24,034 bases of DNA from assembly GCF_030151385.1 (NCBI RefSeq), contig NZ_JASLDS010000028.1:1-24034 (forward strand), in the 5' to 3' direction. Position 1 is the first letter of the stretch, and every line of letters begins with the position of its first letter. Position numbers and translations under genes: made by a program. Source of the stretch: Soonwooa sp. Its GTDB lineage: Bacteria > Bacteroidota > Bacteroidia > Flavobacteriales > Weeksellaceae. This document shows, piece after piece, positions 1-7,621 of the stretch. The notes beneath the pieces were generated by a model. That model was given only the letters and a program-made list of their open reading frames with translations. It ran no database searches and was not told the origin of the DNA.

Positions 1-15
1 ATGTATTTAATACTA

Positions 16-642
16 CTAGTTCCATTTTCTGATAATTACATAAGAATTTTTAGCTCCCGGAATAGCACCTTTTACTACTAAAAGATTTTGCTCTCCATCT
101 ACTTTCAACACCTGAAGGTTTTGTACAGTTACCTGCTTACCTCCCATTCTTCCAGCCATTCTCATCCCCTTGAATACTCTTGAAGGATCTGATCCCGCAC
201 CGATAGAACCCGGAGCTCTAAGTCTGTTGTGCTGACCATGAGTTGCTTGCATTACACCTCCAAAGTTGTGTCTTTTAACAACACCTTGGAAACCTTTACC
301 TTTTGAAGTTCCTGTAATATCAACAAATTCACCTTCTGCGAATAAGTCAACTTTAACTTCGTCTCCTACTTTTACTTCGTCAACAAATTCTCTGTAGAAT
401 TCTACCAACTTAGCTTTAGGAGTTGAACCAGCCTTTTTGAAATGACCAGCTAACGCTTTACCAACGTTCTTCTCACTCTTGTCATCGAAACCTAACTGAA
501 CAGCTTTGTAACCGTCGTTTTCAATGGTTCTGACCTGTAAAACCGAGCATGGACCAGCTTGGATAACTGTACAAGGAATGTTTTTTCCTTCTTCGTTAAA
601 CAAAGATGTCATACCGATTTTTTTACCAATAATACCTGACAT
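16..642 (-). CDS. rplC: 50S ribosomal protein L3
   Basis: Ribosomal protein L3 (208 aa, normal bacterial length) binds 23S rRNA early in large-subunit assembly and lies near the peptidyl transferase centre. The L3 signature is clear at about residues 106-124 (FVDITGTSKGKGFQGVVKR), followed by the THGQHNRLRAPGSIG loop and the VFKGMRMAGRMGG segment (residues 157-168). The loop position occupied by the methylated Gln in E. coli L3 is not Gln here (SIGAGSDPSR). The start is the ATG at 640-642, preceded by an A/T-rich leader without a Shine-Dalgarno motif, as usual in Bacteroidetes. The gene normally follows rpsJ directly, but here rpsJ is about 23 kb upstream and rplC has its own promoter. The rest of the S10 operon presumably continues beyond the left edge; this is inferred. 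Confidence 0.98.
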   Translation of the reverse strand: MSGIIGKKIGMTSLFNEEGKNIPCTVIQAGPCSVLQVRTIENDGYKAVQLGFDDKSEKNVGKALAGHFKKAGSTPKAKLVEFYREFVDEVKVGDEVKVDLFAEGEFVDITGTSKGKGFQGVVKRHNFGGVMQATHGQHNRLRAPGSIGAGSDPSRVFKGMRMAGRMGGKQVTVQNLQVLKVDGEQNLLVVKGAIPGAKNSYVIIRKWN

Positions 643-738
643 TATTTAATATATATTATTATTAATTCTCAACACTTTAGCGGTTTTTGTCATGTACTAT
701 GTTTGAAATAGGCAGACTTCTTCCCTAAAATGAGTGTG

Positions 739-769
739 CAAATGTATGAATATTTTAATAAACTCCAAA
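739..769 (-). promoter_or_regulatory. Promoter of rplC
   Basis: Read on the minus strand, a TACATTTG box (739-746) matches the Bacteroidetes -7 consensus TAnnTTTG. A TTTTGG run with TTG at 766-768 lies 19 bases upstream, the expected -33 spacing. Transcription would start near 734, leaving a leader of about 90 nt. This is an independent promoter for what is normally the second gene of the S10 operon. The leader could hold an autoregulatory r-protein site, but I see no strong structure in it. Confidence 0.7.
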
Positions 770-908
770 AAAAATTTAAGAAAATATTTGATTTTTTGAC
801 AGTTAGCTGATTTTAGAAAAAAATGTGCCAAAAAAATTGCTATCTCGAAACTGAGTTTATTTTCGAAAAAAGATTAAATTTTACCAAAATACAAAACATT
901 GAAAATAT

Positions 909-1736
909 TTAATCCAAGTAATTATTTGGTGCCGACCTACGTACTGATTCGATTTTTTTTAACTCATCAGCTGTTAATTCACGATAGATATACCCTTTGA
1001 GGCGGTCAGATGTTGTATCAATATAAGCCTGTCGTGCAGCTCTAAATTTTTGCCTTGTCGTACTTTCTGATTTTGAAATTGGTTTAATTAATTGACTAAC
1101 TTTCTCTAATCCAACCAAGTCGAATGTATTATACGCATTGCCATCAGTAACTTTAAAAACCAAACCAGGCAAAGCTTTAAAAACATAAGGCCCATCTGAG
1201 ACATGCACTTCCGGAGAATACCATGCCTCGTATAGCCGACCATTATATATACCTGTAGCTTTATAACATAAATATCCCATAATTTCTATGGCACCTTTTT
1301 CCAACTTCCATTGGATTTCGTTAGCTGGCGAAAAAGAAAAATAGTTTTTATCAAGTTTATTAAAAATCAGCATGCCTTCTTTTTTATAAACCTCATGAGT
1401 TGAATAATACTTTGGAATGTTTTTTAAATCGACATTTATAACTCCATTTCCACTTTTAGCAGCCGCAATACTGTTGCTAATTTGCCTTTGCGTTAAAGAA
1501 TCTGATAGATATTTTTGTTCACTAAAATAAAGCGAAGATACTTTTCCAATTAGCAAAACCATATCTTCTTCTTTTCTAGAGTTTACATTTAATGTATCTG
1601 ACAGAAAGCTAACTCTATAAACTGCTTTCAAAAAAGATTCATCTAGAAGCTTTTCTTGTTTCTGTCCAAATAAAAACGAAGAAAACAGTATAACGAAAAG
1701 TGTAAAAAACTGTGTGTTAATAATTTTCATTTTCAT
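909..1736 (-). CDS. GLPGLI family secreted protein
   Basis: This 275-residue protein begins with a signal peptide (hydrophobic residues about 9-24 ending FLFGQ). It carries the family's defining block at about residues 171-196: AWYSPEVHVSDGPYVFKALPGLV, a variant of DGPYxFxGLPGLI. A single Cys at 157 in the GYLCYKAT context matches Cys144 of the second GLPGLI protein in this window. The family (TIGR01200) is widespread in Bacteroidetes, and its biochemical role is unknown. The C-terminal third is basic and helical (KFRAARQAYIDTT), also seen in the paralogue. Start: Met1 and Met3 are both possible. It lies downstream of the terminator of the M17-like gene, so it probably has its own promoter; a CATATTTG box at about 1758-1765 differs from consensus at one base. 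The 172 bases between its stop and the rplC promoter hold no gene or clear terminator. Confidence 0.9.
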   Translation of the reverse strand: MKMKIINTQFFTLFVILFSSFLFGQKQEKLLDESFLKAVYRVSFLSDTLNVNSRKEEDMVLLIGKVSSLYFSEQKYLSDSLTQRQISNSIAAAKSGNGVINVDLKNIPKYYSTHEVYKKEGMLIFNKLDKNYFSFSPANEIQWKLEKGAIEIMGYLCYKATGIYNGRLYEAWYSPEVHVSDGPYVFKALPGLVFKVTDGNAYNTFDLVGLEKVSQLIKPISKSESTTRQKFRAARQAYIDTTSDRLKGYIYRELTADELKKIESVRRSAPNNYLD

Positions 1737-1771
1737 CTACCCAATATAAAAATATTCAAATATGCACACAA

Positions 1772-1801
1772 CAAAAAAGCCCACCAAAATCGGCGGGCTT
1801 T
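1772..1801 (-). terminator. Terminator of the DoxX/porin/M17-like operon
   Basis: On the minus strand the stem GCCCGCC / GGTGGGC (one G-U pair) has a GATTTT loop and runs into TTTTTTG. The wobble position becomes an A-C mismatch on the other strand, so the element is specific for minus-strand transcription. It lies about 30 bases after the stop of the gene at 1832. Confidence 0.85.
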
Positions 1802-1831
1802 GCATCATTTAATTCTATTCTTTTCGAAAAA

Positions 1832-2581
1832 CTATTTTTTGTAAGTTGATAAAGCATCCGAAATTCCACCTCCTGCAACTTCAAAGAAAGCTGGCCCAGC
1901 CAACAAATAAACTTGAGTTAAGGGTTTGAATTGCTCCAAACGATCTGCTTTCAATCCGTTTTGGATTTTATACTCGTTGATAATTCCTTTGGTTACATTA
2001 CCAGCAACCTCAGCCGTTGGAGAATCGATTCCAGCATCTTTTAGGTCACTCGCAAATGCAAAAGTATTAACATTAAGTTTCAAAGCTTCACGTGCTGCAA
2101 TTTCCCCAATTTCGGTCATCAACTCTGGTGTGAATTGATTTCTGTCGCCCAAACCAATCAACAACAATTTCTTCGCTCCCAAAACTTTGTTGTCAGGTGT
2201 GATTAAAAATGTTTCTAGTTTTCTTCCTTTAAATTTTCCTGTTTTACGGATTTCTGTTAATCTTCCTTTCAACGCTTCATCCAAATGAACCAAACCATTC
2301 AATTCTGCTGGCAAAGCTTCTTTGCTGAAAATATCACCTTCCGTATATTCGAACACACAAGCAATTTGTAAGTCTGCAACGGCTGCAGATGGTCCTTGCA
2401 CCAATCCTGTATATTTAACACCATCGACAGTTCCCCAAGTTTTTTGAGTGCCAATTGCAGTTGTCTTAGTAGTTGACGCCGACTTTACAGCTGTTTCTTG
2501 TGCAAAAGCAAAACTTGTAGAAAATGCTAAACCTGCGATTAATACTGTTTTTTTGATGTTTGATAATGTAATCGTTTTCAT
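1832..2581 (-). CDS. Secreted protein resembling the M17 leucyl aminopeptidase N-terminal domain
   Basis: This 249-residue protein has a clear signal peptide (about residues 1-27, ending SFAFAQ) and a Thr/Ser/Lys-rich stretch to about residue 45. The rest resembles the N-terminal macro-like domain of cytosol (leucyl) aminopeptidases: an early strand with IACVFEYTEGD, then LLLIGLGDRNQFTPELMTEIGEIAAREALKLNVNTFAF (residues about 138-175), where that family has LLLxGLG plus a Glu/Ala-rich helix. The M17 catalytic metal-binding half, about 300 residues, is absent, and the reading frame ends cleanly before a terminator, so this is a single-domain protein rather than a visible truncation. Peptidase activity is not expected. 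It follows the beta-barrel gene by 29 bases and is probably the last gene of the DoxX operon. The family call rests on pattern recognition. Confidence 0.65.
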   Translation of the reverse strand: MKTITLSNIKKTVLIAGLAFSTSFAFAQETAVKSASTTKTTAIGTQKTWGTVDGVKYTGLVQGPSAAVADLQIACVFEYTEGDIFSKEALPAELNGLVHLDEALKGRLTEIRKTGKFKGRKLETFLITPDNKVLGAKKLLLIGLGDRNQFTPELMTEIGEIAAREALKLNVNTFAFASDLKDAGIDSPTAEVAGNVTKGIINEYKIQNGLKADRLEQFKPLTQVYLLAGPAFFEVAGGGISDALSTYKK

Positions 2582-2610
2582 AATGTGAAATTTTTATTTT
2601 ATTTATTTTG

Positions 2611-3987
2611 TTAAAATCTAAATGCTAGTCGGGTGTTAAAGAAAAACGCGTCTTTAGGATTTGCGATTTCATCTTCAATAAATGCACCCGTATCGAAATA
2701 CTGAAAACCATTAACCCAAGTTAGATTTTTTGTAATATTATAAGTAAGACTTCCTAAAAATGCTGTTCCGATATATCTTTTATTAGAATTAGTAGAGGCT
2801 AAATTCAGGTTTCCGTTGGGTCTGTAAATTCCATCATTTAATGAATATCTCCAATTGAAAACCACATCTGCCTGAAACAATATTTTATCTGTCAAATTGA
2901 TCGTCGCATAAGGATGAATATCAATTAAGTTAACTGGACCAATTTGCGGTGTAAATCCAAAGTAACCACCTTTAGGATATAATGGATTAAAAGTTTGCAA
3001 CTTCCCATCTCCCATTTGGGAATCGCCAGAGATATAATCATTTCTAAGATTAATTGTTGGTGTTCCGCCTACGTTTACGAAACGATAACCGCCTTCAATC
3101 GATGCTGTCCAAGCGCTGATATTCGCGGTTCCGATTTTCCCGAATTGATAAACGGCTTCCAAATTGTATAAAAAAGCGCCTTCATCTTTCCACAATCTTG
3201 CGCCGATGGAATGTCTCAACTCTTTAGCTTTACTATCGTTAAAGTTTGTGGTACTTCTACTAACGCCTAAATAATAAACGTCCAAATTATGTGTCGGAGC
3301 CAAAACAATCGTATTGTACATTCCCCACAGATTGGCTTTCTTGCTTGACTTATTATCGAAAATACCTTTGTTAAGTATGACATCTGCCATTACAAAAACA
3401 TCTGAAGTAAAGCGATCGCGACTGTACATTAATTTAACACCATCAAAGTTGAGTCTAACATTTGGACCTTCACGAACGGAAATCAATCTTCCACTTCCGT
3501 AGTTGAGTTCTTGGCGACCGATTCTTGCAGTCAGTTTTTCTTTTTCATTCTTAATAACATCAACATCTAAAAACAAATTCTGAACAGCCAACTTATCTTC
3601 ATCAATAACACGAGGCCCATTTTTTCGTCCGTCTTCCAAAGCGCTTCTCAGTTGTCCAAAAATCCTTACTCTATTTCCCAAATGCAAATCTGCATGTACA
3701 CAATATCTTTGTAAAAAAAACGGATTGTTTCCGATGTCTGTTCTCCCCCAATCTTCATTATTAAAATCGGTAAACTCCATTCTAGCCTCACCTCCCAAAG
3801 ACAAATAGGTATTCCCGTTTTCAGAAAGTGGAATGTATTTAAACTTTTCATACCAAGTTCTTGTCGAATCTTTTAGGAAAGAATAATCTTCGTCAAAGCG
3901 CATTACTTTTGGCGCTGGAAGTCCTTGCGAAAAGATTTTCGAACTAAATATCAAAAATGCTACTAGCCAAAATTTCATCAACCTCAT
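2611..3987 (-). CDS. Alginate-export-type outer-membrane beta-barrel protein
   Basis: This 458-residue protein has a signal peptide (FWLVAFLIFSSKIFSQ, ending about residue 21) and ends in FRF, the aromatic C-terminus typical of outer-membrane barrels. The segment RVRIFGQLRSALEDGRKNG, followed by LTARIGRQELNYGSGRLISVREGPNVR and NFDGVKLMY, is characteristic of the alginate export (AlgE-like) domain family, which forms monomeric porin-like barrels. Alternating hydrophobic strands continue to the end. The substrate cannot be read from the sequence, and many Bacteroidetes members have no link to alginate. The start at 3987 lies one base after the DoxX stop. A second Met at codon 4 (MKFWL) gives an equally plausible start. 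It is in an operon with DoxX upstream and the M17-like gene downstream. Confidence 0.85.
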   Translation of the reverse strand: MRLMKFWLVAFLIFSSKIFSQGLPAPKVMRFDEDYSFLKDSTRTWYEKFKYIPLSENGNTYLSLGGEARMEFTDFNNEDWGRTDIGNNPFFLQRYCVHADLHLGNRVRIFGQLRSALEDGRKNGPRVIDEDKLAVQNLFLDVDVIKNEKEKLTARIGRQELNYGSGRLISVREGPNVRLNFDGVKLMYSRDRFTSDVFVMADVILNKGIFDNKSSKKANLWGMYNTIVLAPTHNLDVYYLGVSRSTTNFNDSKAKELRHSIGARLWKDEGAFLYNLEAVYQFGKIGTANISAWTASIEGGYRFVNVGGTPTINLRNDYISGDSQMGDGKLQTFNPLYPKGGYFGFTPQIGPVNLIDIHPYATINLTDKILFQADVVFNWRYSLNDGIYRPNGNLNLASTNSNKRYIGTAFLGSLTYNITKNLTWVNGFQYFDTGAFIEDEIANPKDAFFFNTRLAFRF

Positions 3988-3988
3988 C

Positions 3989-4417
3989 TTATTTATTTTT
4001 CTGGATGAAATGATCCAACGAATATTTTCCTGGTCCCAAAAATAGAATCACCAAAAAAGACAAGCTGTACATAAAAGGCGTATCCTTAATTAAAGGTGCA
4101 TCATGAAAATGCAATACAAAATAACCTGTTAAAGTCACTGCTAAAATCGGTAGCACCGCAATCCTCGTCGCCAAACCTGCAATCACAAACAATGGAAAAA
4201 CCAAATTAGCCGCATCGGCAAAAGCAGAATTAAAAGCTTCTGGTAAGTTAAGCGGATTTGGAACCACTTCTGCTTCTCCAACACCGATTCCTAACTTCTT
4301 AAGACCATGTGCGTAGATTAATTCACCAGATAACAATACTCGGAAAGCTAGTAAAGTTAAGTCTTGAATTTTAGGATTGACTTCTGTGCTGAATAAATTT
4401 AGTAGTGCGTTTTTCAT
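3989..4417 (-). CDS. DoxX family membrane protein
   Basis: This 142-residue integral membrane protein has about four predicted helices: residues about 20-38, 68-85, 87-104 and 114-130. The DoxX pattern is visible in LTLLAFRVLLSGELIYAHGLKKL near the N-terminus, NLVFPLFVIAGLATRIAVLPILAV in the middle, and FLGPGKYSLDHFI at the C-terminus. DoxX proteins are small inner-membrane proteins often linked to redox, thiol or electrophile stress and found near pirins, YceI proteins and oxidoreductases, as here. It is the first gene of an operon with the beta-barrel and M17-like genes, driven by an activator-type promoter with the TTGAACTAGTTCAA palindrome. Its first eight codons have a decayed copy in front of the YceI gene (8210-8236). 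Confidence 0.9.
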   Translation of the reverse strand: MKNALLNLFSTEVNPKIQDLTLLAFRVLLSGELIYAHGLKKLGIGVGEAEVVPNPLNLPEAFNSAFADAANLVFPLFVIAGLATRIAVLPILAVTLTGYFVLHFHDAPLIKDTPFMYSLSFLVILFLGPGKYSLDHFIQKNK

Positions 4418-4435
4418 TGCTCTTATTTTGTACTA

Positions 4436-4479
4436 CAAATTTAGCTTGCACAAAAGCCTTAGCCATTGAACTAGTTCAA
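4436..4479 (-). promoter_or_regulatory. DoxX operon promoter with palindromic operator (site 1)
   Basis: The -7 box TAAATTTG lies at 4436-4443 on the minus strand. The perfect 14-base palindrome TTGAACTAGTTCAA occupies 4466-4479, with 22 bases between them. If transcription starts about 5 bases past the box, the palindrome is centred near -41.5. No good -33 TTG sits at the usual spacing, consistent with activator dependence. The same palindrome, box and spacing occur at 8255-8298 and 9235-9278. Confidence 0.8.
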
Positions 4480-4538
4480 GAAATGATTTTTTGGTGAAAG
4501 TTTTTTTGGAAGAGTAAAATATTAGAATTTTCTCGCGC

Positions 4539-4614
4539 ATCATTCAGAACGGAACAAAGTGAAGTGAAGAATCTTCTAACTACAAAAGAGATTTCTCCTT
4601 CGTCGAAATGACAA
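4539..4614. repeat. REP-like dispersed repeat, copy 1
   Basis: This is an imperfect inverted element. The left arm reads ATCATTCAGAACGGAAC and continues to GTGAAGAATCTT. The right arm reads GAGATTTCTCCTTCGTCG and ends in AAATGACA. The arms pair imperfectly into a long hairpin. A related copy is at 9326-9402. Short intergenic repeats of this kind (TGTCATTC...GAAGAATCTC) are common in flavobacterial genomes, from general knowledge. No ORF lies within it. Confidence 0.7.
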
Positions 4615-4699
4615 TCACAATACTTTTTCACAAAGAAAAGGTTTCGATACAATTTTTCTCCATTTCATTTCGGAAAATTACTCAACTTGACGAAACATC

Positions 4700-4738
4700 A
4701 AAACAAAGAAAACCGAACGCCACAAAACGTTCGGTTTA
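4700..4738 (-). terminator. Terminator of the amidohydrolase gene
   Basis: A perfect 10-base stem AAACCGAACG / CGTTCGGTTT (4710-4719 with 4728-4737) has an 8-base loop. On the minus strand it runs into TTTTCTTTGTTTTG. It lies about 40 bases after the stop of the gene at 4777. Confidence 0.85.
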
Positions 4739-4776
4739 AAAACACAAATGAAAAAATCTACTCTTTCTAATTTTAT

Positions 4777-6546
4777 TTATTTTTGGTAACCTCCAAAGTA
4801 TTTTACTGGAGACCAAGCTGGGATTACTGGTAAAGCTGCTGGCGAAACTGTTTGGTAATCTTTGTCACCGTAAACTACTTTCCCGTCAACGATTGTCAAT
4901 TTAGAAACGATTGACTTTACTTCTTCGTCACTCACCGTGAAATAATCTCTATCCAAAATGATTAAATCCGCGAAATAATCTTTGGCAATTTTGCCTTTGT
5001 TAGCTTCTTTTATCAAATCGTAACCTCTGTAAGTGTACAATTCTAAAGCAGTTTTACGATCTACTGTATTTTCTTTTGCCATCACTTGAGTTCCACCAAC
5101 GGTTTTCCCCGTTGTTACCCAATACAATGATATCCAAGGATTGTAAGTCGCTACACGCGTTCCGTCTGTTCCCAAACCAACAGGAAGTCCCATTTCCAAC
5201 ATCTTTTTAACCGGAGGCGCCGCCAAAGCTGCTTTTTTACCATATCTGTGGATGAAACTTTCGCCTTGGAAAGCCATACGATGCTGAATTGCGATTCCAC
5301 CACCTAAAGCTTTGATGCGTTTCATATTGTCTTCCGAAATCGTTTCGGCATGATCGAAGAACCAAACCAAACCGTTTAATGGCGTTTCTTTGTTTACTTG
5401 TTCGATCACGTCAAGATCTCTCGAGATACTCTCGTTGTAAGTGGCATGAATTCTAAAAGGCCAACGTTTTTTAACCAAAAGCGAAAGCACTTCTTTCATG
5501 CTACCTTCCATTGTTGCTGGCAATTCGGGTCTTGGGAAAAGGAAGTTTTCGAAATCTGCAGCATCTGCAACGACGTTTTCTCCACCACCTTCAACCTTAT
5601 ACTCGATTTCATTGTGGCCGTTGTGGGCATGGTTTTCGATTTCAACCATTCCTGTCCACTTGGTATAATCAGCCATTTCGGTTCCTTTCTTTTGAGCGAA
5701 TAAAAAGTAAGGCAATCTTAAAGTAATTTTTCCTGCTTTATCTAATTCATCAGTGATTCCATAATCGTCTGGGAAATTTTGGAAACCTCCACCTGCATCC
5801 ATCGCCGATGTAACGCCTAATCTATTAAGCTCGGTCATATATTGCAAAGTAGAATTAATCTTTTCGTCGTGCGAAAGCTCTGGCAATTTAGCTAAAGTCG
5901 AATACAAGATAAATGCATTAGGTTCTGCTACCAAAAGTCCTGTTGGATCACCGTTGCTGTCTTTCTCAATTAAACCTTGTGGCGGATTTGGTGTGTCGCC
6001 ATTCATTTTTAATTCTTTAATTCCAGCTTTATTTAACCAAGCTTTTCCATAAAGATAAAGGATAAAAGTTGGAACGTCGCCTGTTGCTTCGTTAATCTCT
6101 GCCAAAGTGGGAAGTCTCTTTTCTTCAAATTGATACTCGTTCCAGCCACCAACAACGCGAACCCATTGTCCTTTTGGTGTTCTTGCAGCTTGCTCTTTTA
6201 ACATTTGTAAGGCAGTTTTCAAAGATTTAACGCCGTCCCAACGTAGTTCTGTATTATAAAATCTTCCGCCGCGGATAACGTGAATGTGACTATCAAAAAG
6301 TCCTGGTACCACGCGATTTCCTTTGGCGTCGATTAGTTTTGTCGAATTTGTTTTTAGTTTTAAAATGTCGGAATTACTTCCTGCTTTAATAATTTTATTT
6401 CCTGATATTGCTACCGCTTGTGCTTCGGGATTTTTTGCGTCTAAAGTTGTTACTTTTCCGTTTGTGATAATGATGTCTGCTTTCTGCGCAAAGCCGAATG
6501 TCGACATAAACAGAGAAGCGATGAGTAGAGATTGACTAAGTTTCAT
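4777..6546 (-). CDS. Secreted amidohydrolase (YtcJ-like, amidohydrolase_3 type)
   Basis: This 589-residue protein starts with a signal peptide (SLLIASLFMSTFGFAQ, residues about 6-21), so it probably acts in the periplasm or as an envelope protein. The N-terminal beta-sandwich begins with ADIIITNGKVTTLDAKNPEAQAVAI, followed by the metal-binding HxH of the TIM barrel (DSHIHV; His87 and His89). Other likely metal ligands are His367 (FRIHATYNE), His399 (FFDHAET) and Asp461 (GLGTDGTRVATYNPW). The C-terminus returns to the sandwich with DYFADLIILDRDYFTV. Members hydrolyse amide or related C-N bonds; the substrate cannot be deduced. The gene is monocistronic: its own terminator lies downstream, and the upstream isochorismatase-like gene is terminated before it. 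No convincing -7 box was found upstream. Confidence 0.9.
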   Translation of the reverse strand: MKLSQSLLIASLFMSTFGFAQKADIIITNGKVTTLDAKNPEAQAVAISGNKIIKAGSNSDILKLKTNSTKLIDAKGNRVVPGLFDSHIHVIRGGRFYNTELRWDGVKSLKTALQMLKEQAARTPKGQWVRVVGGWNEYQFEEKRLPTLAEINEATGDVPTFILYLYGKAWLNKAGIKELKMNGDTPNPPQGLIEKDSNGDPTGLLVAEPNAFILYSTLAKLPELSHDEKINSTLQYMTELNRLGVTSAMDAGGGFQNFPDDYGITDELDKAGKITLRLPYFLFAQKKGTEMADYTKWTGMVEIENHAHNGHNEIEYKVEGGGENVVADAADFENFLFPRPELPATMEGSMKEVLSLLVKKRWPFRIHATYNESISRDLDVIEQVNKETPLNGLVWFFDHAETISEDNMKRIKALGGGIAIQHRMAFQGESFIHRYGKKAALAAPPVKKMLEMGLPVGLGTDGTRVATYNPWISLYWVTTGKTVGGTQVMAKENTVDRKTALELYTYRGYDLIKEANKGKIAKDYFADLIILDRDYFTVSDEEVKSIVSKLTIVDGKVVYGDKDYQTVSPAALPVIPAWSPVKYFGGYQK

Positions 6547-6616
6547 TGTGTAGATTTTTGTAGATTTATTTTGAAAAAAGTGGCTTTAATGTGTGTACAG
6601 CCTGCTGGAATCTTAT

Positions 6617-6784
6617 CCAATTTTTTAACATTAAGAAAGCTTTAGGTTCGACATAGTCAAATTAAGATTTTAAATAGGATGTTCTTAATGAACTTAATGA
6701 AAATCAATTTATTGATTTCTTAAAATATAGATACTGATGTCATAAACTTCTTAATGTTTAACAAAGAATAAACTTCGTTTATTT
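6617..6784. repeat. Dispersed structured repeat, copy A
   Basis: About 168 bases are homologous, in inverted orientation, to 9542-9695. The element has an outer inverted repeat (TTTAACATTAAGAA at about 6623-6636 and TTCTTAATGTTTAA at 6748-6761). An inner hairpin AAATCAA-TTTA-TTGATTT lies at 6701-6718 and a distal hairpin AATAAAC-TTC-GTTTATT at 6767-6783. No ORF lies inside. The spaces between the conserved blocks differ between copies, while the paired blocks are kept. Confidence 0.75.
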
Positions 6785-6800
6785 TGATTAAGAAAATTAA

Positions 6801-6840
6801 TTTGAAAAAAGTGGCTTTCAAACTTGTTAAAAGCCACTTT
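6801..6840 (-). terminator. Terminator of the isochorismatase-like gene
   Basis: On the minus strand AAAGTGGCTTT and AAAGCCACTTT form an 11-base stem, with a loop of about 10 bases, that runs into TTTTTTC. It follows the stop codon at 6853 by about 12 bases. Confidence 0.85.
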
Positions 6841-6852
6841 GTATGATTTGGA

Positions 6853-7545
6853 TTAGTGCTTCAACATATCATGAGAGTACTGAATACCGATCCCGTAAGA
6901 ACCACCGTGTTTTACCACTAGATCAGTAACTTCTTTATAAGTTTCTTGACGTGCCCAATCTCTTTGTAATTCTAATAAATACTGAATAGAAGTCATTGGT
7001 TTTGCACCAGCTTGTACCATACGAGTCACCGCTTGATCGTGAGCTTCTTTAGAAACATCACCTGAAGCATCTGTGATGACATACACATCGTAACCTTCGC
7101 TAAGTGCTGACAATACTGGTCCTACGATACATACGCTTGTCCAAAGCCCTGCAAAAACAATTTTCTTTTTGCCTTTCCCTGTAATTGCTTTGTGAGCGTT
7201 AACATCCTCCCAAGTGTTCATCGTTGTTCTGTCAACATATCCACTTGTTGCTTGTGGATAGACTTCCAAAATTTCTGGGAAAACTGGTCCCGAAAAGCTT
7301 TTCTCCGCTACCGTAGTTACCACTGTTGGGATTTTGAAGATTTTTGAAGCGCCCGCTACGATTGCCACATTGTCTCTCAATTCGCTCATTGGAATACTAT
7401 GTGTAGCAAATGCCATTTGTCCTTCATGGTCGATTAATACTAATGCGTGGTTGGTTGGGTTTAGTAAGTTTGGTGATGGTTTTTGCGCCGATGCTGTTGC
7501 AAATGTTACTAAAGTGATTACGAATGATAATAGTATCTTTTTCAT
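6853..7545 (-). CDS. Isochorismatase-like cysteine hydrolase (YcaC type), secreted
   Basis: This 230-residue hydrolase belongs to the isochorismatase superfamily. A signal peptide (residues 1-20, ending TASAQ) precedes the fold. The catalytic Asp is probably Asp39 in HALVLIDHEGQM, and the nucleophile is Cys139 in FAGLWTSVCIVGP, the family's GxxTxVC block. The layout, including ITDASGDVSKEAHDQAVTRMVQAGA and LLELQRDWA, most resembles E. coli YcaC, a cytosolic hydrolase of unknown substrate. The third triad residue (Lys) is not obvious to me. Export is unusual for this family. The gene follows YceI after 76 bases with no visible promoter between them, so the two are probably co-transcribed, and it ends in a strong terminator. 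Confidence 0.9.
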   Translation of the reverse strand: MKKILLSFVITLVTFATASAQKPSPNLLNPTNHALVLIDHEGQMAFATHSIPMSELRDNVAIVAGASKIFKIPTVVTTVAEKSFSGPVFPEILEVYPQATSGYVDRTTMNTWEDVNAHKAITGKGKKKIVFAGLWTSVCIVGPVLSALSEGYDVYVITDASGDVSKEAHDQAVTRMVQAGAKPMTSIQYLLELQRDWARQETYKEVTDLVVKHGGSYGIGIQYSHDMLKH

Positions 7546-7621
7546 GACTTTTTAATTTTAGAGTGTTATTTTGAGTGTTGTGATTGTTGTTTTGAATTAG
7601 ATTCTCAAGTTTAAATTTTGA

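Larger units (their letters stand above)
4480..4776. other. Intergenic region upstream of the DoxX operon
   Basis: The gap between the amidohydrolase stop and the DoxX start is about 360 bases and contains no plausible gene. From right to left it holds the amidohydrolase terminator (4700-4738), a REP-like dispersed repeat (4539-4614), and an AT-rich stretch leading to the operator. The stretch from the operator to the repeat resembles the equivalent stretch in front of the pirin gene (9279-9336), so operator and repeat may have been duplicated together. Confidence 0.7.
6547..6852. other. Intergenic region with repeat A and the upstream gene's terminator
   Basis: No gene is visible in this gap of about 305 bases. 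It holds, from left to right: a short AT-rich leader of the amidohydrolase; one copy of the 18-base sequence TTTGAAAAAAGTGGCTTT (6570-6587); the structured repeat A (6617-6784); the second copy of the 18-mer (6801-6818); and the isochorismatase terminator, of which that copy is one arm. Confidence 0.7.

Noticed and set aside
643..735. Ribosomal-protein autoregulatory leader in front of rplC
   Set aside because: The leader of about 90 nt is long enough, but I found only a 4-base stem and no match to a leader motif I know.
5398..5703. Open frame of 101 codons on the plus strand
   Set aside because: It is antisense to the amidohydrolase, whose motifs (HxH, His367, His399, Asp461) are intact. 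The frame is a coding shadow.
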